Part shown: one piece after another, positions 35,750 to 44,008 of the stretch | How positions within the stretch are numbered: position 1 is the first letter of the stretch | How the letters are laid out: each line of letters begins with the position of its first letter | Notes under the pieces: model-generated | What the model was told of the DNA's origin: nothing | The model's database searches: none | Seen by the model: only the letters and a program-made list of their open reading frames with translations | Made by a program: the position numbers and the translations under genes | NCBI GenBank assembly: GCA_035457725.1 | Contig: DATIBC010000069.1 | Span: 21,795 to 85,794, forward strand | Direction: 5' to 3' | DNA length: 64,000 nt | Origin: DATFES01 sp035457725 | GTDB taxonomy: Bacteria > Pseudomonadota > Alphaproteobacteria > CACIAM-22H2

Positions 35750-36808
35750 ATGGAATCACAGCCGCGAATGACGCCCGAACGCGCCGCCTACTACGAGAAG
35801 ATCGATGCGCATAACCTCGCACCGCTATGGGAGGTGCTGCGCGGCCTGATCGTCAAGGAGCCCCGCTCGCCAGCCCAGCCGGCGCTGTGGCATTACCGCG
35901 AGGTACGGCCGTTCCTGATGGAATCCGGACGGCTGATCACCGCCAAGGAAGCCGAGCGCCGCGTGCTGGTGCTGGAGAACCCCGGCTTGCGCGGTCAGTC
36001 GCGGATCACCAACTCGCTCTATGCCGGACTGCAGCTCATCCTCCCGGGCGAGGTGGCGCCGGCGCACCGCCACAGCCAATCGGCGCTACGCTTTGTTGTC
36101 GAGGGCGCCGGCGCCTATACGGCGGTCGACGGTGAGAAGACGATCATGGAGCCAGGCGATTTCGTCATCACGCCGTCGTGGACGTGGCACGACCACGGCA
36201 ACGACAGCGACCGGCCGATGGTGTGGATGGACGGCCTCGATATCCCCATCGTCGGCCTGCTCGACGCCTCGTTCGCCGAGGGCTATCCCGACGAGCGGCA
36301 TCCAGCCACCCGTCCCACCGGCGACGCGCTGGCGCGATACGGTTCGGGCCTCCTGCCGGTGGGCTATGAACGCCGCGTGCCGACGTCGCCGGTGTTCAAC
36401 TATCCCTACCGCCGCACCCGCGAGGCGCTCGAGACAATGCGGCGCGGCCAAGACTGGGATTCCTGCCACGGACTCAAGGTTCGCTACGTCAATCCGGTCG
36501 ATGGCGGCTACGCCATGCCCACCATGGGAACGTTCATGCAGCTTCTGCCCAAGGGGTTCGCCGGCCGGCCGTATCGCGCCACCGACGGCACCGTCTTCGC
36601 GGTCGTGGAGGGTAAAGGCCGCACGGTCGTCACCGGACCCGACGGCTTGAAGATGGCGCTCGACTGGGGCCCACGCGACATGTTCGTGGTGCCAAGTTGG
36701 TTGTGGCACGCGCACCAAGCAGAGGAAGACGCGGTGCTGTTCAGCTTCTCCGACCGCCCGGTCCAAGAGAAGCTCGGCCTTTGGCGCGAGATGCGCGGCA
36801 ATGCGTGA
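35750..36808 (+). CDS. Gentisate 1,2-dioxygenase-like bicupin
   Basis: Bicupin ring-cleavage dioxygenase of 352 residues. The N-terminal cupin carries the Fe(II) ligands in PAHRHSQSALRFVVEG and WTWHDHG; the second cupin is at about 260-345. The reaction would be extradiol-like opening of gentisate to maleylpyruvate, but salicylate and 1-hydroxy-2-naphthoate dioxygenases share this fold. ATG at 35750 has GAGGAGAG upstream. No maleylpyruvate isomerase or hydrolase gene is in view. Confidence 0.88.
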   Translation: MESQPRMTPERAAYYEKIDAHNLAPLWEVLRGLIVKEPRSPAQPALWHYREVRPFLMESGRLITAKEAERRVLVLENPGLRGQSRITNSLYAGLQLILPGEVAPAHRHSQSALRFVVEGAGAYTAVDGEKTIMEPGDFVITPSWTWHDHGNDSDRPMVWMDGLDIPIVGLLDASFAEGYPDERHPATRPTGDALARYGSGLLPVGYERRVPTSPVFNYPYRRTREALETMRRGQDWDSCHGLKVRYVNPVDGGYAMPTMGTFMQLLPKGFAGRPYRATDGTVFAVVEGKGRTVVTGPDGLKMALDWGPRDMFVVPSWLWHAHQAEEDAVLFSFSDRPVQEKLGLWREMRGNA

Positions 36809-36828
36809 CCGCGCCTCGCTGTCGTATG

Positions 36829-36883
36829 CTTCGACAGGCTCAGCATAAGGAGGTTTCGATCCGCGCCTTGAGCCTGTCGAAAG
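36829..36883. repeat. Inverted repeat CTTCGACAGGCTCA / TGAGCCTGTCGAAAG
   Basis: The arms at 36829-36842 and 36869-36883 are inverted copies separated by 26 bases. The same core is found at 17361-17373. Dispersed CTTCGACAGGCTCAG palindromes are widespread in alphaproteobacterial intergenic DNA. It can form a hairpin between the bicupin and the small unknown gene. Confidence 0.8.
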
Positions 36884-36902
36884 GCGTGGCGAATCGCCGA
36901 CG

Positions 36903-37475
36903 ATGACGCGGGTTAATCAGCAGTGCGACGCGATCGATTTCGATGCCGTCGAGCGCTTCGCCGCCGCGCTGGCGTCGACGTCATGGTTCGCCGCGACCGG
37001 CGAACCGCTGACCGGAGCCGAGATCGCCGAAGCGCACGACTACCTCGCCGGCCTTGGCCTGCCTGGCGTGAGCGTGACGAGCGCCGGCGATTGGGCGGCC
37101 GCCAAGCGCATCACGCGCGATCCCGGGTGGGACACACGTTGGTGGCAGGCAGAGGAGCGTCGGCGTACCGCGCTGCTCGAGGGATTCGCGCGCGCCGGAA
37201 AGATCGACCGGATCATGGCCGCGCTGACCAAGGTAACCGATGCGGCGACGCGGATCGTACTCGGCGCGGCTTCGGTCGCCGCAGCGCGCCAGGGCGTCGC
37301 CGATCCGGCATTGGCGCGCGCCGCCGCCGGTGCCGCGACGCAGGCCGCCTACCAGGCCGCGCTCGCGCTTGCCGGTGGAGGGCAAAGCGACCATCCGTTC
37401 GCCGTCAAGTACCGGCTGTTCGCCGCCGGCCGCTGGCCGCTCGGCGTCGTCAAAACCTCGTTCTATCTCTTGTGA
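36903..37475 (+). CDS. Conserved-looking protein of unknown function
   Basis: I do not recognise this 190-residue protein. It has normal codon use for the region, an acidic N-terminus, a central Trp-rich segment (DPGWDTRWWQAEERRR), an alanine-rich helical stretch with a possible two-helix bundle (about 90-155), and ends in RWPLGVVKTSFYLL. No signal peptide. It follows the bicupin gene by 94 bases, with a palindromic repeat between, so it may or may not belong to that operon. Confidence 0.65.
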   Translation: MTRVNQQCDAIDFDAVERFAAALASTSWFAATGEPLTGAEIAEAHDYLAGLGLPGVSVTSAGDWAAAKRITRDPGWDTRWWQAEERRRTALLEGFARAGKIDRIMAALTKVTDAATRIVLGAASVAAARQGVADPALARAAAGAATQAAYQAALALAGGGQSDHPFAVKYRLFAAGRWPLGVVKTSFYLL

Positions 37476-37530
37476 CGGCCCTCGTCGCCGGCGATCCTGC
37501 GCGGCGACACGACAGCACGGAGCACGGCGT

Positions 37531-38409
37531 TTACCGACTCTTGGGATCGAGCGCGTCGCGCAATCCGTCGCCCAGCAGATTGAACGCCAGCACGACGACG
37601 AAGATCGACAGTCCCGGCCAAATCGCCATCCATGGCGCATGGTCGATGTAGTTCTTCGCGGTGTTGAGCATCGAACCCCACGAAGGTGCTGGCGGCTGCT
37701 GGCCCAGCCCCAGGAACGACAAGCTGGCCTCGGCGATGATCGCCGCGGCGATGGCGAGCGTCGCTTGGACGAGGATCGGCGGCACGATGTTGGGAAAGAT
37801 GTGCCTGAGCGCGATTCGCAGATGCGGGTTGCCGACCGCGCGCGCCGCTTCGATGTAGTCCTCTACCTTCACCGCCAGAACCTGGGCACGGGTGAGCCGC
37901 ACGATGATCGGCGTCGCCGAGATACCGATGGCGATCATCGCATTGGTGAGACTCGGGCCGAGAAAAGCGGCGAGCGCGATCGCCAGAATGAGGAACGGGC
38001 AGGCCAGCATCGCGTCGATGATCCGCATGATCAACGCGTCGGCCCAGCCGCCGACATAGCCGGAGAACAGTCCGACCGGCACGCCGACCGTGAGCGCGAT
38101 GGCGACCGAGATGACGCCGGCCAAGAGCGAGGCGCGGGCGCCGAAGATGACGCGCGACAGCACGTCGCGGCCGATTTCGTCGGTGCCCAGCCAGTACACG
38201 TCGGACGGCGGCTTGCGCACCGCGAGCCAACTCGTCGCCACCGGGTCGTGCGGCGCCAGATACGGCGCGAACACCGCGAGTGCGACAAAGAATCCGACGA
38301 CGACGAGGCCGAACACGGCGCCCTTGCGGCGGACCAGCCGGCGCAGCACCTGGACGACGGGATGCGGCTCCTGGACCTCTGGAACGGCGGCGGCGGCGAC
38401 AGTGGCCAT
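37531..38409 (-). CDS. Oligopeptide/dipeptide ABC transporter permease (DppC/OppC-type)
   Basis: Inner-membrane permease of 292 residues with an N-terminal helix, a periplasmic loop with the LGTDEIGRDVLSR motif, and the EAA loop EAARAVGNPHLRIALRHIFPN that contacts the ATPases. It ends in the DGLRDALDPK tail typical of DppC. It is the last gene of the transporter run. Confidence 0.92.
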   Translation of the reverse strand: MATVAAAAVPEVQEPHPVVQVLRRLVRRKGAVFGLVVVGFFVALAVFAPYLAPHDPVATSWLAVRKPPSDVYWLGTDEIGRDVLSRVIFGARASLLAGVISVAIALTVGVPVGLFSGYVGGWADALIMRIIDAMLACPFLILAIALAAFLGPSLTNAMIAIGISATPIIVRLTRAQVLAVKVEDYIEAARAVGNPHLRIALRHIFPNIVPPILVQATLAIAAAIIAEASLSFLGLGQQPPAPSWGSMLNTAKNYIDHAPWMAIWPGLSIFVVVLAFNLLGDGLRDALDPKSR

Positions 38410-38426
38410 GGGATGGGCTCGGCGGT

Positions 38427-39368
38427 TCAGGCGCGCAAGCGCGGGTTGACAAGGAAATAGGCGATGTCGGCGAGCAGATTGAGGACGATATAGGTCGTCG
38501 CCGTGACGAGCACGACGCCCTGGACGACGGCGTAATCGCGGTTGAACACCGCGTCGACGATCAGCTTGCCGAAACCCGGAACGCTGAACACCTGCTCGGT
38601 GAGGACCGCGCCCGAAAGCAGCTGCCCGAATTCGAGCGCCCCCAGGGTGATAACCGGCACCAGCGCGTTGCGCAGGCCGTGCTTCATGACCACGACTCGT
38701 TCCGACAGCCCCTTGGCGCGCGCGGTGCGTACGTAATCAGCGCCCAGGACCTGCAGCATGGCGCTACGGGTGTGGCGCATCATCACCGCGGCGATGGCGT
38801 TTCCGAGCACGAAGGCGGGCATAACCATGGTCGCGATATTCTGGCCCAAATCCTCGGACGGGCGGACGTAGCCCGAAGCCGGCAGCCAGCCGAGTTGGAC
38901 CGCGAACAACAGGATGAGCATGATGCCGAGCCAGAAATTCGGCGTCGACAATCCCCACAGCGCGATGACATTGGCCGCGTAGTCCCACGCGGTGTCTTTC
39001 TTCACGGCCGAGACGACGCCCATGGTGATGCCGATGACCATCGCCACGACGATGGCCATCGACGCCAGCTGGATCGTCACCGGCAGCTTTTCGACGATGA
39101 GATCGAGCACCGGCTTCTGGATGCGGACCGATTCGCCGAGGTCGCCCTGCAGAACGCCCGAGAGCCAGTAGTAGTAGCGCACGTATATGGGCTCATCGAG
39201 ATGGAACTTGGCGCGCAAATAGGCGATGACGCTGGGGTCGCGCTCCTCGCCGGCGAGCGCGATCGCCGGATCGCCCGGCAAAAGCTGTTGCAGCCCGAAG
39301 ATCAGGATCGAGACGAAGAACAGCGTCGGAATGATCTGTCCCAGACGCTGGACGAGGAAATTGAACAT
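38427..39368 (-). CDS. Oligopeptide/dipeptide ABC transporter permease (DppB/OppB-type)
   Basis: Permease of 313 residues. The OppB-type start (MFNFLVQRLGQIIPTLFFVSILIF), the PGDPAIALAG segment and the EAA-like loop DYVRTARAKGLSERVVVMKHGLRNALVPV are all present. It lies 17 bases before the DppC-type gene; the two form the heterodimeric channel. Confidence 0.92.
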   Translation of the reverse strand: MFNFLVQRLGQIIPTLFFVSILIFGLQQLLPGDPAIALAGEERDPSVIAYLRAKFHLDEPIYVRYYYWLSGVLQGDLGESVRIQKPVLDLIVEKLPVTIQLASMAIVVAMVIGITMGVVSAVKKDTAWDYAANVIALWGLSTPNFWLGIMLILLFAVQLGWLPASGYVRPSEDLGQNIATMVMPAFVLGNAIAAVMMRHTRSAMLQVLGADYVRTARAKGLSERVVVMKHGLRNALVPVITLGALEFGQLLSGAVLTEQVFSVPGFGKLIVDAVFNRDYAVVQGVVLVTATTYIVLNLLADIAYFLVNPRLRA

Positions 39369-39438
39369 CGCGCATCGGCCCGCGGGCGACGGGCGGCCCG
39401 CCTTGCACTAAGGCTGGGCCGCCCCTCGCGGCGGCGGT

Positions 39439-40971
39439 TCAGTTGACCTTCAGGTCTTGCACCCGCACGAGACCATCGGGAATCGTGCGTAGCCCGCTCA
39501 GCTTGTTGGTGTACGCCCACAGCCAGTGGCGGTGGAACAGGTAGACGATCGGCCGTTCCTTGGCCACGCTCGCGGCGATCTGCTCGAAAATCTTCGCCCG
39601 CTTGGCGGCGTCGAGTTCGACCCGCGAGGCGTTGATCAGTTCGTCGAGCTCCGGTTTGCACATTCCGGCGTAATTGAGCGGCTGCTTGCAGGCATGGAAG
39701 CTGAACAGGTTGCCGTCAGGGTCGGGCCGGCCGCTCCACGCGAGCACGTAGGCGTCGAAATCGCCCTTGTCGGCGAGATTGAGCGAGGTCGAGAACTCGG
39801 TCGACTGGATCTTTACGTCGAAACCCGCCTCCTTGGCCATCGCCTGGACGACCTGGGCGATGCGCTGGGCGTCGGACGTGTTCGCCGCCATCAGCGTAAA
39901 CGACGGGTTGGTGACGCCCGCCTGTTGCAATAACTGTTTCGCCTTGGCTACGTCGCGCTTGGGAATTGCGACGCTCTTGGCGTACCAAGAATTGGTCGGC
40001 GCCACCCATTGGTTGCCCGGCACCCCCTCGCCGTCCATCGCCACCTGGACGATCGCTTGGCGGTCGAGCGACAGCTCGAACGCCTCGCGCACGCGCGGAT
40101 CCTTGCCCAGCGGATTTTGCTGCGCGCGGTCGCTCTTGCCGATGTTGATGGTGATGCCCTGATAGCCGATTTCGACGATCTTGGACACCTTGAGCCGGCT
40201 GTCGTTCTTGAGGCCGGGCACGTCGGAGGGCGCCATGCGTTCGATGAAGTCGAGCTGCCCCGATTTGAGGTTGGCCAACCGCACCTGCGCGTCGACGATC
40301 GGCAGGTAGACGATGCGATCGAAGTGGATGCGCCCCTTGTCCCAGTAGTCGGCGAAACGTTCGACGACGATGCGGTCTTGCGCCACGCGTTCGACGAACT
40401 TGAATGGCCCGGCGCATACCGGCTTGGCGCCGAAATTCGCGCCGGCGGCCTGCGCCGCCTTGGGCGATACGATCATGCCCGAACGGTCGGTGAGCAGCGC
40501 GATCAGCGGCGCAAACGGCGCCTTCATGTTGAGCTTGACCGTGTTTGGATCGACCACGTCGACGCTGTCGACCGGCGCCAGTTCGCCGCGGCGATTCGAG
40601 CCTTGCATCGTTTTGTGGCGCTCGAGGCTGAACTTCACCGCCGCCGCGTCGAGCGGCTCGCCGTCGTGGAACTTGACGCCCTGGCGGATCTTGATCAGCA
40701 GCGACTTGTTGTCGCCGGCCCATTCGAAGGCGGTGGCGAGCTGCGGGACGATCTTGAGGTTCTCGTCGAGATCGAACAGCTTGTCGCACAGCGCGGCGAA
40801 GACGATCCGGCCGACGAAGGTGCGCGCCAGTGTCGGATCAAGGACGTCGGGATCCTCAGCCAGGCCGATCCGCAGCGTCGATTGCGCCGACGCGGCGCCG
40901 GGCGCCAGCGTGCCGGCTGCAAGCGTGACCGCCGCCGCAGCGGCGAAAAGCGATGCCTTGAGCTTGTTCAT
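39439..40971 (-). CDS. Oligopeptide/dipeptide ABC transporter substrate-binding protein
   Basis: Periplasmic binding protein of 510 residues (SBP family 5). A signal peptide ends at GAASAQS around residue 30, followed by LRIGLAEDPDVLDPTLARTFVGR, typical of the family. The ligand cannot be fixed from sequence; short peptides, opines or glutathione are the usual choices. Its start is separated from the ATPase genes by 173 bases, so it may have its own promoter, which would allow the high expression normal for binding proteins. Confidence 0.92.
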   Translation of the reverse strand: MNKLKASLFAAAAAVTLAAGTLAPGAASAQSTLRIGLAEDPDVLDPTLARTFVGRIVFAALCDKLFDLDENLKIVPQLATAFEWAGDNKSLLIKIRQGVKFHDGEPLDAAAVKFSLERHKTMQGSNRRGELAPVDSVDVVDPNTVKLNMKAPFAPLIALLTDRSGMIVSPKAAQAAGANFGAKPVCAGPFKFVERVAQDRIVVERFADYWDKGRIHFDRIVYLPIVDAQVRLANLKSGQLDFIERMAPSDVPGLKNDSRLKVSKIVEIGYQGITINIGKSDRAQQNPLGKDPRVREAFELSLDRQAIVQVAMDGEGVPGNQWVAPTNSWYAKSVAIPKRDVAKAKQLLQQAGVTNPSFTLMAANTSDAQRIAQVVQAMAKEAGFDVKIQSTEFSTSLNLADKGDFDAYVLAWSGRPDPDGNLFSFHACKQPLNYAGMCKPELDELINASRVELDAAKRAKIFEQIAASVAKERPIVYLFHRHWLWAYTNKLSGLRTIPDGLVRVQDLKVN

Positions 40972-41144
40972 TCCTGCCCCCTGCCGTTGGTGGCGCGGCC
41001 GGCCGCCGTGATTGGCGCGCCGCGCGGGTCACGAATTCGTGAGATTTTGCCGTTCAGGCCGCAAAGGTTAACCACTGTTCCATGTCGCCGTAAAGGGATG
41101 GTCGACCATATGCCAACACCGTCGCCGACCAGCGCATTCCACGC

Positions 41145-42230
41145 CTAGCCCTCCGGCCGCGCCGTGCCGCTCTGGCGGCGGAAATAGGCTTGCAGTTTCT
41201 CGAGCCTCGGTCGCACCGGGGCCGTCGCCGCCGGAGCGGTCTCGCGTGATGCGGCGATGTCGGGCCAGAAATGGCATGCCGTCGCGTGTCCGGCCGCGTC
41301 GGCGACAAGCGCCGGAGTCTCGCTGCGACAGCGGTCCTGGACATAGGGGCAGCGAGTGTGAAAGCGACAACCCGCCGGAGGATTGAGCGGGCTGGGAACG
41401 TCGCCCTGCAGTACGATCCGCCGGCGCTTCAAGCTCGGCTCGGGCACTGGAATCGCCGAAAGAAGGGCTTGCGTGTAGGGATGGCGCGGCTCGTCGAACA
41501 TCGCTTTCTTGTCGGCCGTTTCCACGATCTTGCCGAGATACATGACCGCCACCCGGTCGGCGATATGCTTCACCACGGCCAGATCGTGCGCGATGAAGAT
41601 GTAGGAGAGAGCGAAGCGACGCTGCAAATCCTGCATCAGGTTGATCACTTGCGCCTGGATCGACACATCGAGCGCCGAGACCGGTTCGTCGCCGACAATG
41701 AGCCTCGGCTCGACGGCAAGCGCGCGGGCTATGCCGATGCGCTGCCGCTGCCCGCCCGAGAACTCGTGCGGATAGCGGCGTGCGTGATAGGGCGCTAGGC
41801 CGACCAGCCGTAGCAATTCATGCACGCGCGCCGTCTTCGCTTTGCCTTCGGCCAGCCCGTGCAGCGATAGGGGCTCGCCGAGAATGTCGCCGACGGTCAT
41901 TCGGGGATTGAGCGAGGCGAACGGATCCTGGAATATGATCTGCATGTTGCGCCTGAGCGAGCGCATGTCGCGATCGCCAAGGCCGAATATGTCGGCGCCC
42001 TCGAAGCGCACTATGCCGGCGCTCGGCTCGATCAGGCGCAGGACCAAGCGACCGACGGTCGACTTGCCGCAACCCGATTCGCCGACCAATCCCAACGTCT
42101 CGCCCGTCGCGACGTCGAAGCTGACGCCGTCGACCGCCTTGACGTAGGCCGACGTGCGGCCGAACAGGCCCTGGCGCACCGGGAAGTGCTTGACCAGGCC
42201 GTCGACTTCGAGGAGCGCGCCGTTCCTCAC
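41145..42230 (-). CDS. ABC transporter ATP-binding protein (OppF/DppF-type)
   Basis: ATPase of 361 residues with Walker A GESGCGKST, signature FSGGQRQRIGIARA, Walker B LIVGDEPVSALD, and the C-terminal oligopeptide domain with the cysteine motif CRFHTRCPYVQDRC, a 4Fe-4S-like site in Opp/Dpp ATPases. A GTG start at 42230 is chosen because it forms a GTGA overlap with the OppD-type stop. Confidence 0.9.
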   Translation of the reverse strand: MRNGALLEVDGLVKHFPVRQGLFGRTSAYVKAVDGVSFDVATGETLGLVGESGCGKSTVGRLVLRLIEPSAGIVRFEGADIFGLGDRDMRSLRRNMQIIFQDPFASLNPRMTVGDILGEPLSLHGLAEGKAKTARVHELLRLVGLAPYHARRYPHEFSGGQRQRIGIARALAVEPRLIVGDEPVSALDVSIQAQVINLMQDLQRRFALSYIFIAHDLAVVKHIADRVAVMYLGKIVETADKKAMFDEPRHPYTQALLSAIPVPEPSLKRRRIVLQGDVPSPLNPPAGCRFHTRCPYVQDRCRSETPALVADAAGHATACHFWPDIAASRETAPAATAPVRPRLEKLQAYFRRQSGTARPEG

Positions 42231-43252
42231 CGGGCGAACCCGTCGAGCGGCGCCTTCCAGCAGGCGGTTTCGTGACCGCTCCGTACTTCGGCCAATGTCG
42301 GTTCGACGCTGCGGCATTTGTCGTCGGCGAAGGGACAGCGCGGATTGAACCGGCATCCCGGCGGCAGCGCTTGCGGATTTGGCACCACGCCCTCGATGGC
42401 GGCGAGCCGGTCCTGGCTCAAGTGCAGTTTCGGGATCGAGCCCAGGAGTCCCACCGTGTAAGGGTGCTGCGGATCATCGAAGATCGCCGCCGCCGGGGCG
42501 CGCTCGACGATCTTGCCGGCGTACATGACGATCACGTCGTCGGCAAGTTCGGCGATGACGCCAAGATCATGCGTGATCAACATGATCGCCGTCCCGGTCT
42601 GGGCGCGCAGCTCGCGCATGAGCTCGAGGATCTGCGCCTGGATCGTGACATCGAGCGCCGTCGTCGGCTCGTCGGCGATCAGCAGTTCGGGGTCGAGCGC
42701 GAGCGCCATGGCGATCATCGCCCGTTGGCGCATGCCGCCGGAAAGTTTGTGCGGGTACTCGTCGATCCGCCGTTCGGGCGCCGGAATACGCACCCGTTTC
42801 AGCATCTCGATGGCCCGCGCGCGTGCTTCCCCGGGGGTCGACTTGCGGTGCCGAATCACCGCCTCGATGATCTGATCGCCGATGGTGAACGCCGGATTGA
42901 GCGACGTCATCGGCTCTTGGAAGATCATCGCCAGCCGATTGCCGCGCAGTTCGCGCATCTCCGAGGGCTTGAGCGTCAACAGATCGACGCCTTCGAAGCG
43001 CACCTCGCCGCTGACGCGGGCCGGCGGCTGCGGCACCAGCCCCATGATCGACAGCGACGTCACGCTCTTGCCGCATCCCGATTCGCCGACGATGCCGAGG
43101 GTTCGACCGCGAGCCAGCGTGAAACTCACGCCGTCGACCGCCGGAACGTCCCCGTCCTCGGTGCGGAACACGGTGCGTAGATCGCGCACCTCGAGCAGCG
43201 TTGCCGGCGGCGCCTGCGTCCTTTGTCCTGCCGCGGCGCTGCTTGCGTCCAT
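42227..43252 (-). CDS. ABC transporter ATP-binding protein (OppD/DppD-type)
   Basis: ATPase of 341 residues with Walker A GESGCGKSV, signature LSGGMRQRAMIAMA, Walker B LLIADEPTTALD and the C-terminal CRFNPRCPFADDKC motif. It works with the OppF-type ATPase as a heterodimer. The gene begins 3 bases after the DUF1028 gene stop, so the two are co-transcribed. Confidence 0.92.
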   Translation of the reverse strand: MDASSAAAGQRTQAPPATLLEVRDLRTVFRTEDGDVPAVDGVSFTLARGRTLGIVGESGCGKSVTSLSIMGLVPQPPARVSGEVRFEGVDLLTLKPSEMRELRGNRLAMIFQEPMTSLNPAFTIGDQIIEAVIRHRKSTPGEARARAIEMLKRVRIPAPERRIDEYPHKLSGGMRQRAMIAMALALDPELLIADEPTTALDVTIQAQILELMRELRAQTGTAIMLITHDLGVIAELADDVIVMYAGKIVERAPAAAIFDDPQHPYTVGLLGSIPKLHLSQDRLAAIEGVVPNPQALPPGCRFNPRCPFADDKCRSVEPTLAEVRSGHETACWKAPLDGFAR

Positions 43253-43255
43253 GGA

Positions 43256-43996
43256 TCAGTTCCCGGATTTCGCCGTCGGCGGAAGCGGCGCCGGAGGGCG
43301 GCCCTCGGCCGCGATCGCCGCCTCGATGACGGCGCGGTCGTAGACGCCGGCCGGATCTCGCGCCGTCGGCAGGAAGCGGCGGTATATCAGGAACCGTTCC
43401 TGCGCGACGTAGTAAAGCCGGCGCAACTCGCCGATCGGCTCGGCATGGTCGTCGCAGCGGATATCGATCTCCGGATACTCCTCGCCGGAATAGACGATCA
43501 GCGCCGCCGATTGCTTGCCGCGCTTGTCGCCGCCCGCCGCCTCCCCGGCCTCGAGCGCCGCGATCAGGCGCTCGGCGAAGGCGAGATCGCCGCGCTTGCG
43601 GTACACCGCCGCGGTATCGGCCACGACCCCGGACCCGGCGAGCATGTTGCCGGCGACCGAGAATTCCTCGCCGGCGACATGCCCGCACCAACCGATGCAC
43701 GCCGCCCCGGTGTGTTGCGCCGTCCTTCCCTCGGCGTCGACGACGTGAATCTGGCGATGGTCACGGCCCGCATCGGCGGCGATCAGTACGGCGATCGCGT
43801 CCGCGGCCGGCACGCCCTCGCGCAACAATCGCAATCCGCGCGGGCCGAACGTCGGATTGACCAGCGCTTGCGTCGAAAGCGCGCCGACTCCACTCATGGC
43901 GTGCGGACAGAGCGCGCCGACCGCAAAAAACTTGGTCGAAATGGCGACGCCGAAGGCACCGCTCGCTGGGTCGCGCGCGACGATGGACCATGTCAT
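43256..43996 (-). CDS. DUF1028 family protein (Ntn-hydrolase-like)
   Basis: Protein of 246 residues in the DUF1028 family. It begins MTWSIVARDPASGAFGVAIST, so the initiator Met is followed by Thr, as in Ntn hydrolases that use an N-terminal nucleophile after Met removal. Hydrolase activity is a family-level inference. DUF1028 genes are often next to peptide importers, as here, so it may act on an imported peptide or amide. Confidence 0.83.
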   Translation of the reverse strand: MTWSIVARDPASGAFGVAISTKFFAVGALCPHAMSGVGALSTQALVNPTFGPRGLRLLREGVPAADAIAVLIAADAGRDHRQIHVVDAEGRTAQHTGAACIGWCGHVAGEEFSVAGNMLAGSGVVADTAAVYRKRGDLAFAERLIAALEAGEAAGGDKRGKQSAALIVYSGEEYPEIDIRCDDHAEPIGELRRLYYVAQERFLIYRRFLPTARDPAGVYDRAVIEAAIAAEGRPPAPLPPTAKSGN

Positions 43997-44008
43997 GACG
44001 GCGACTCC

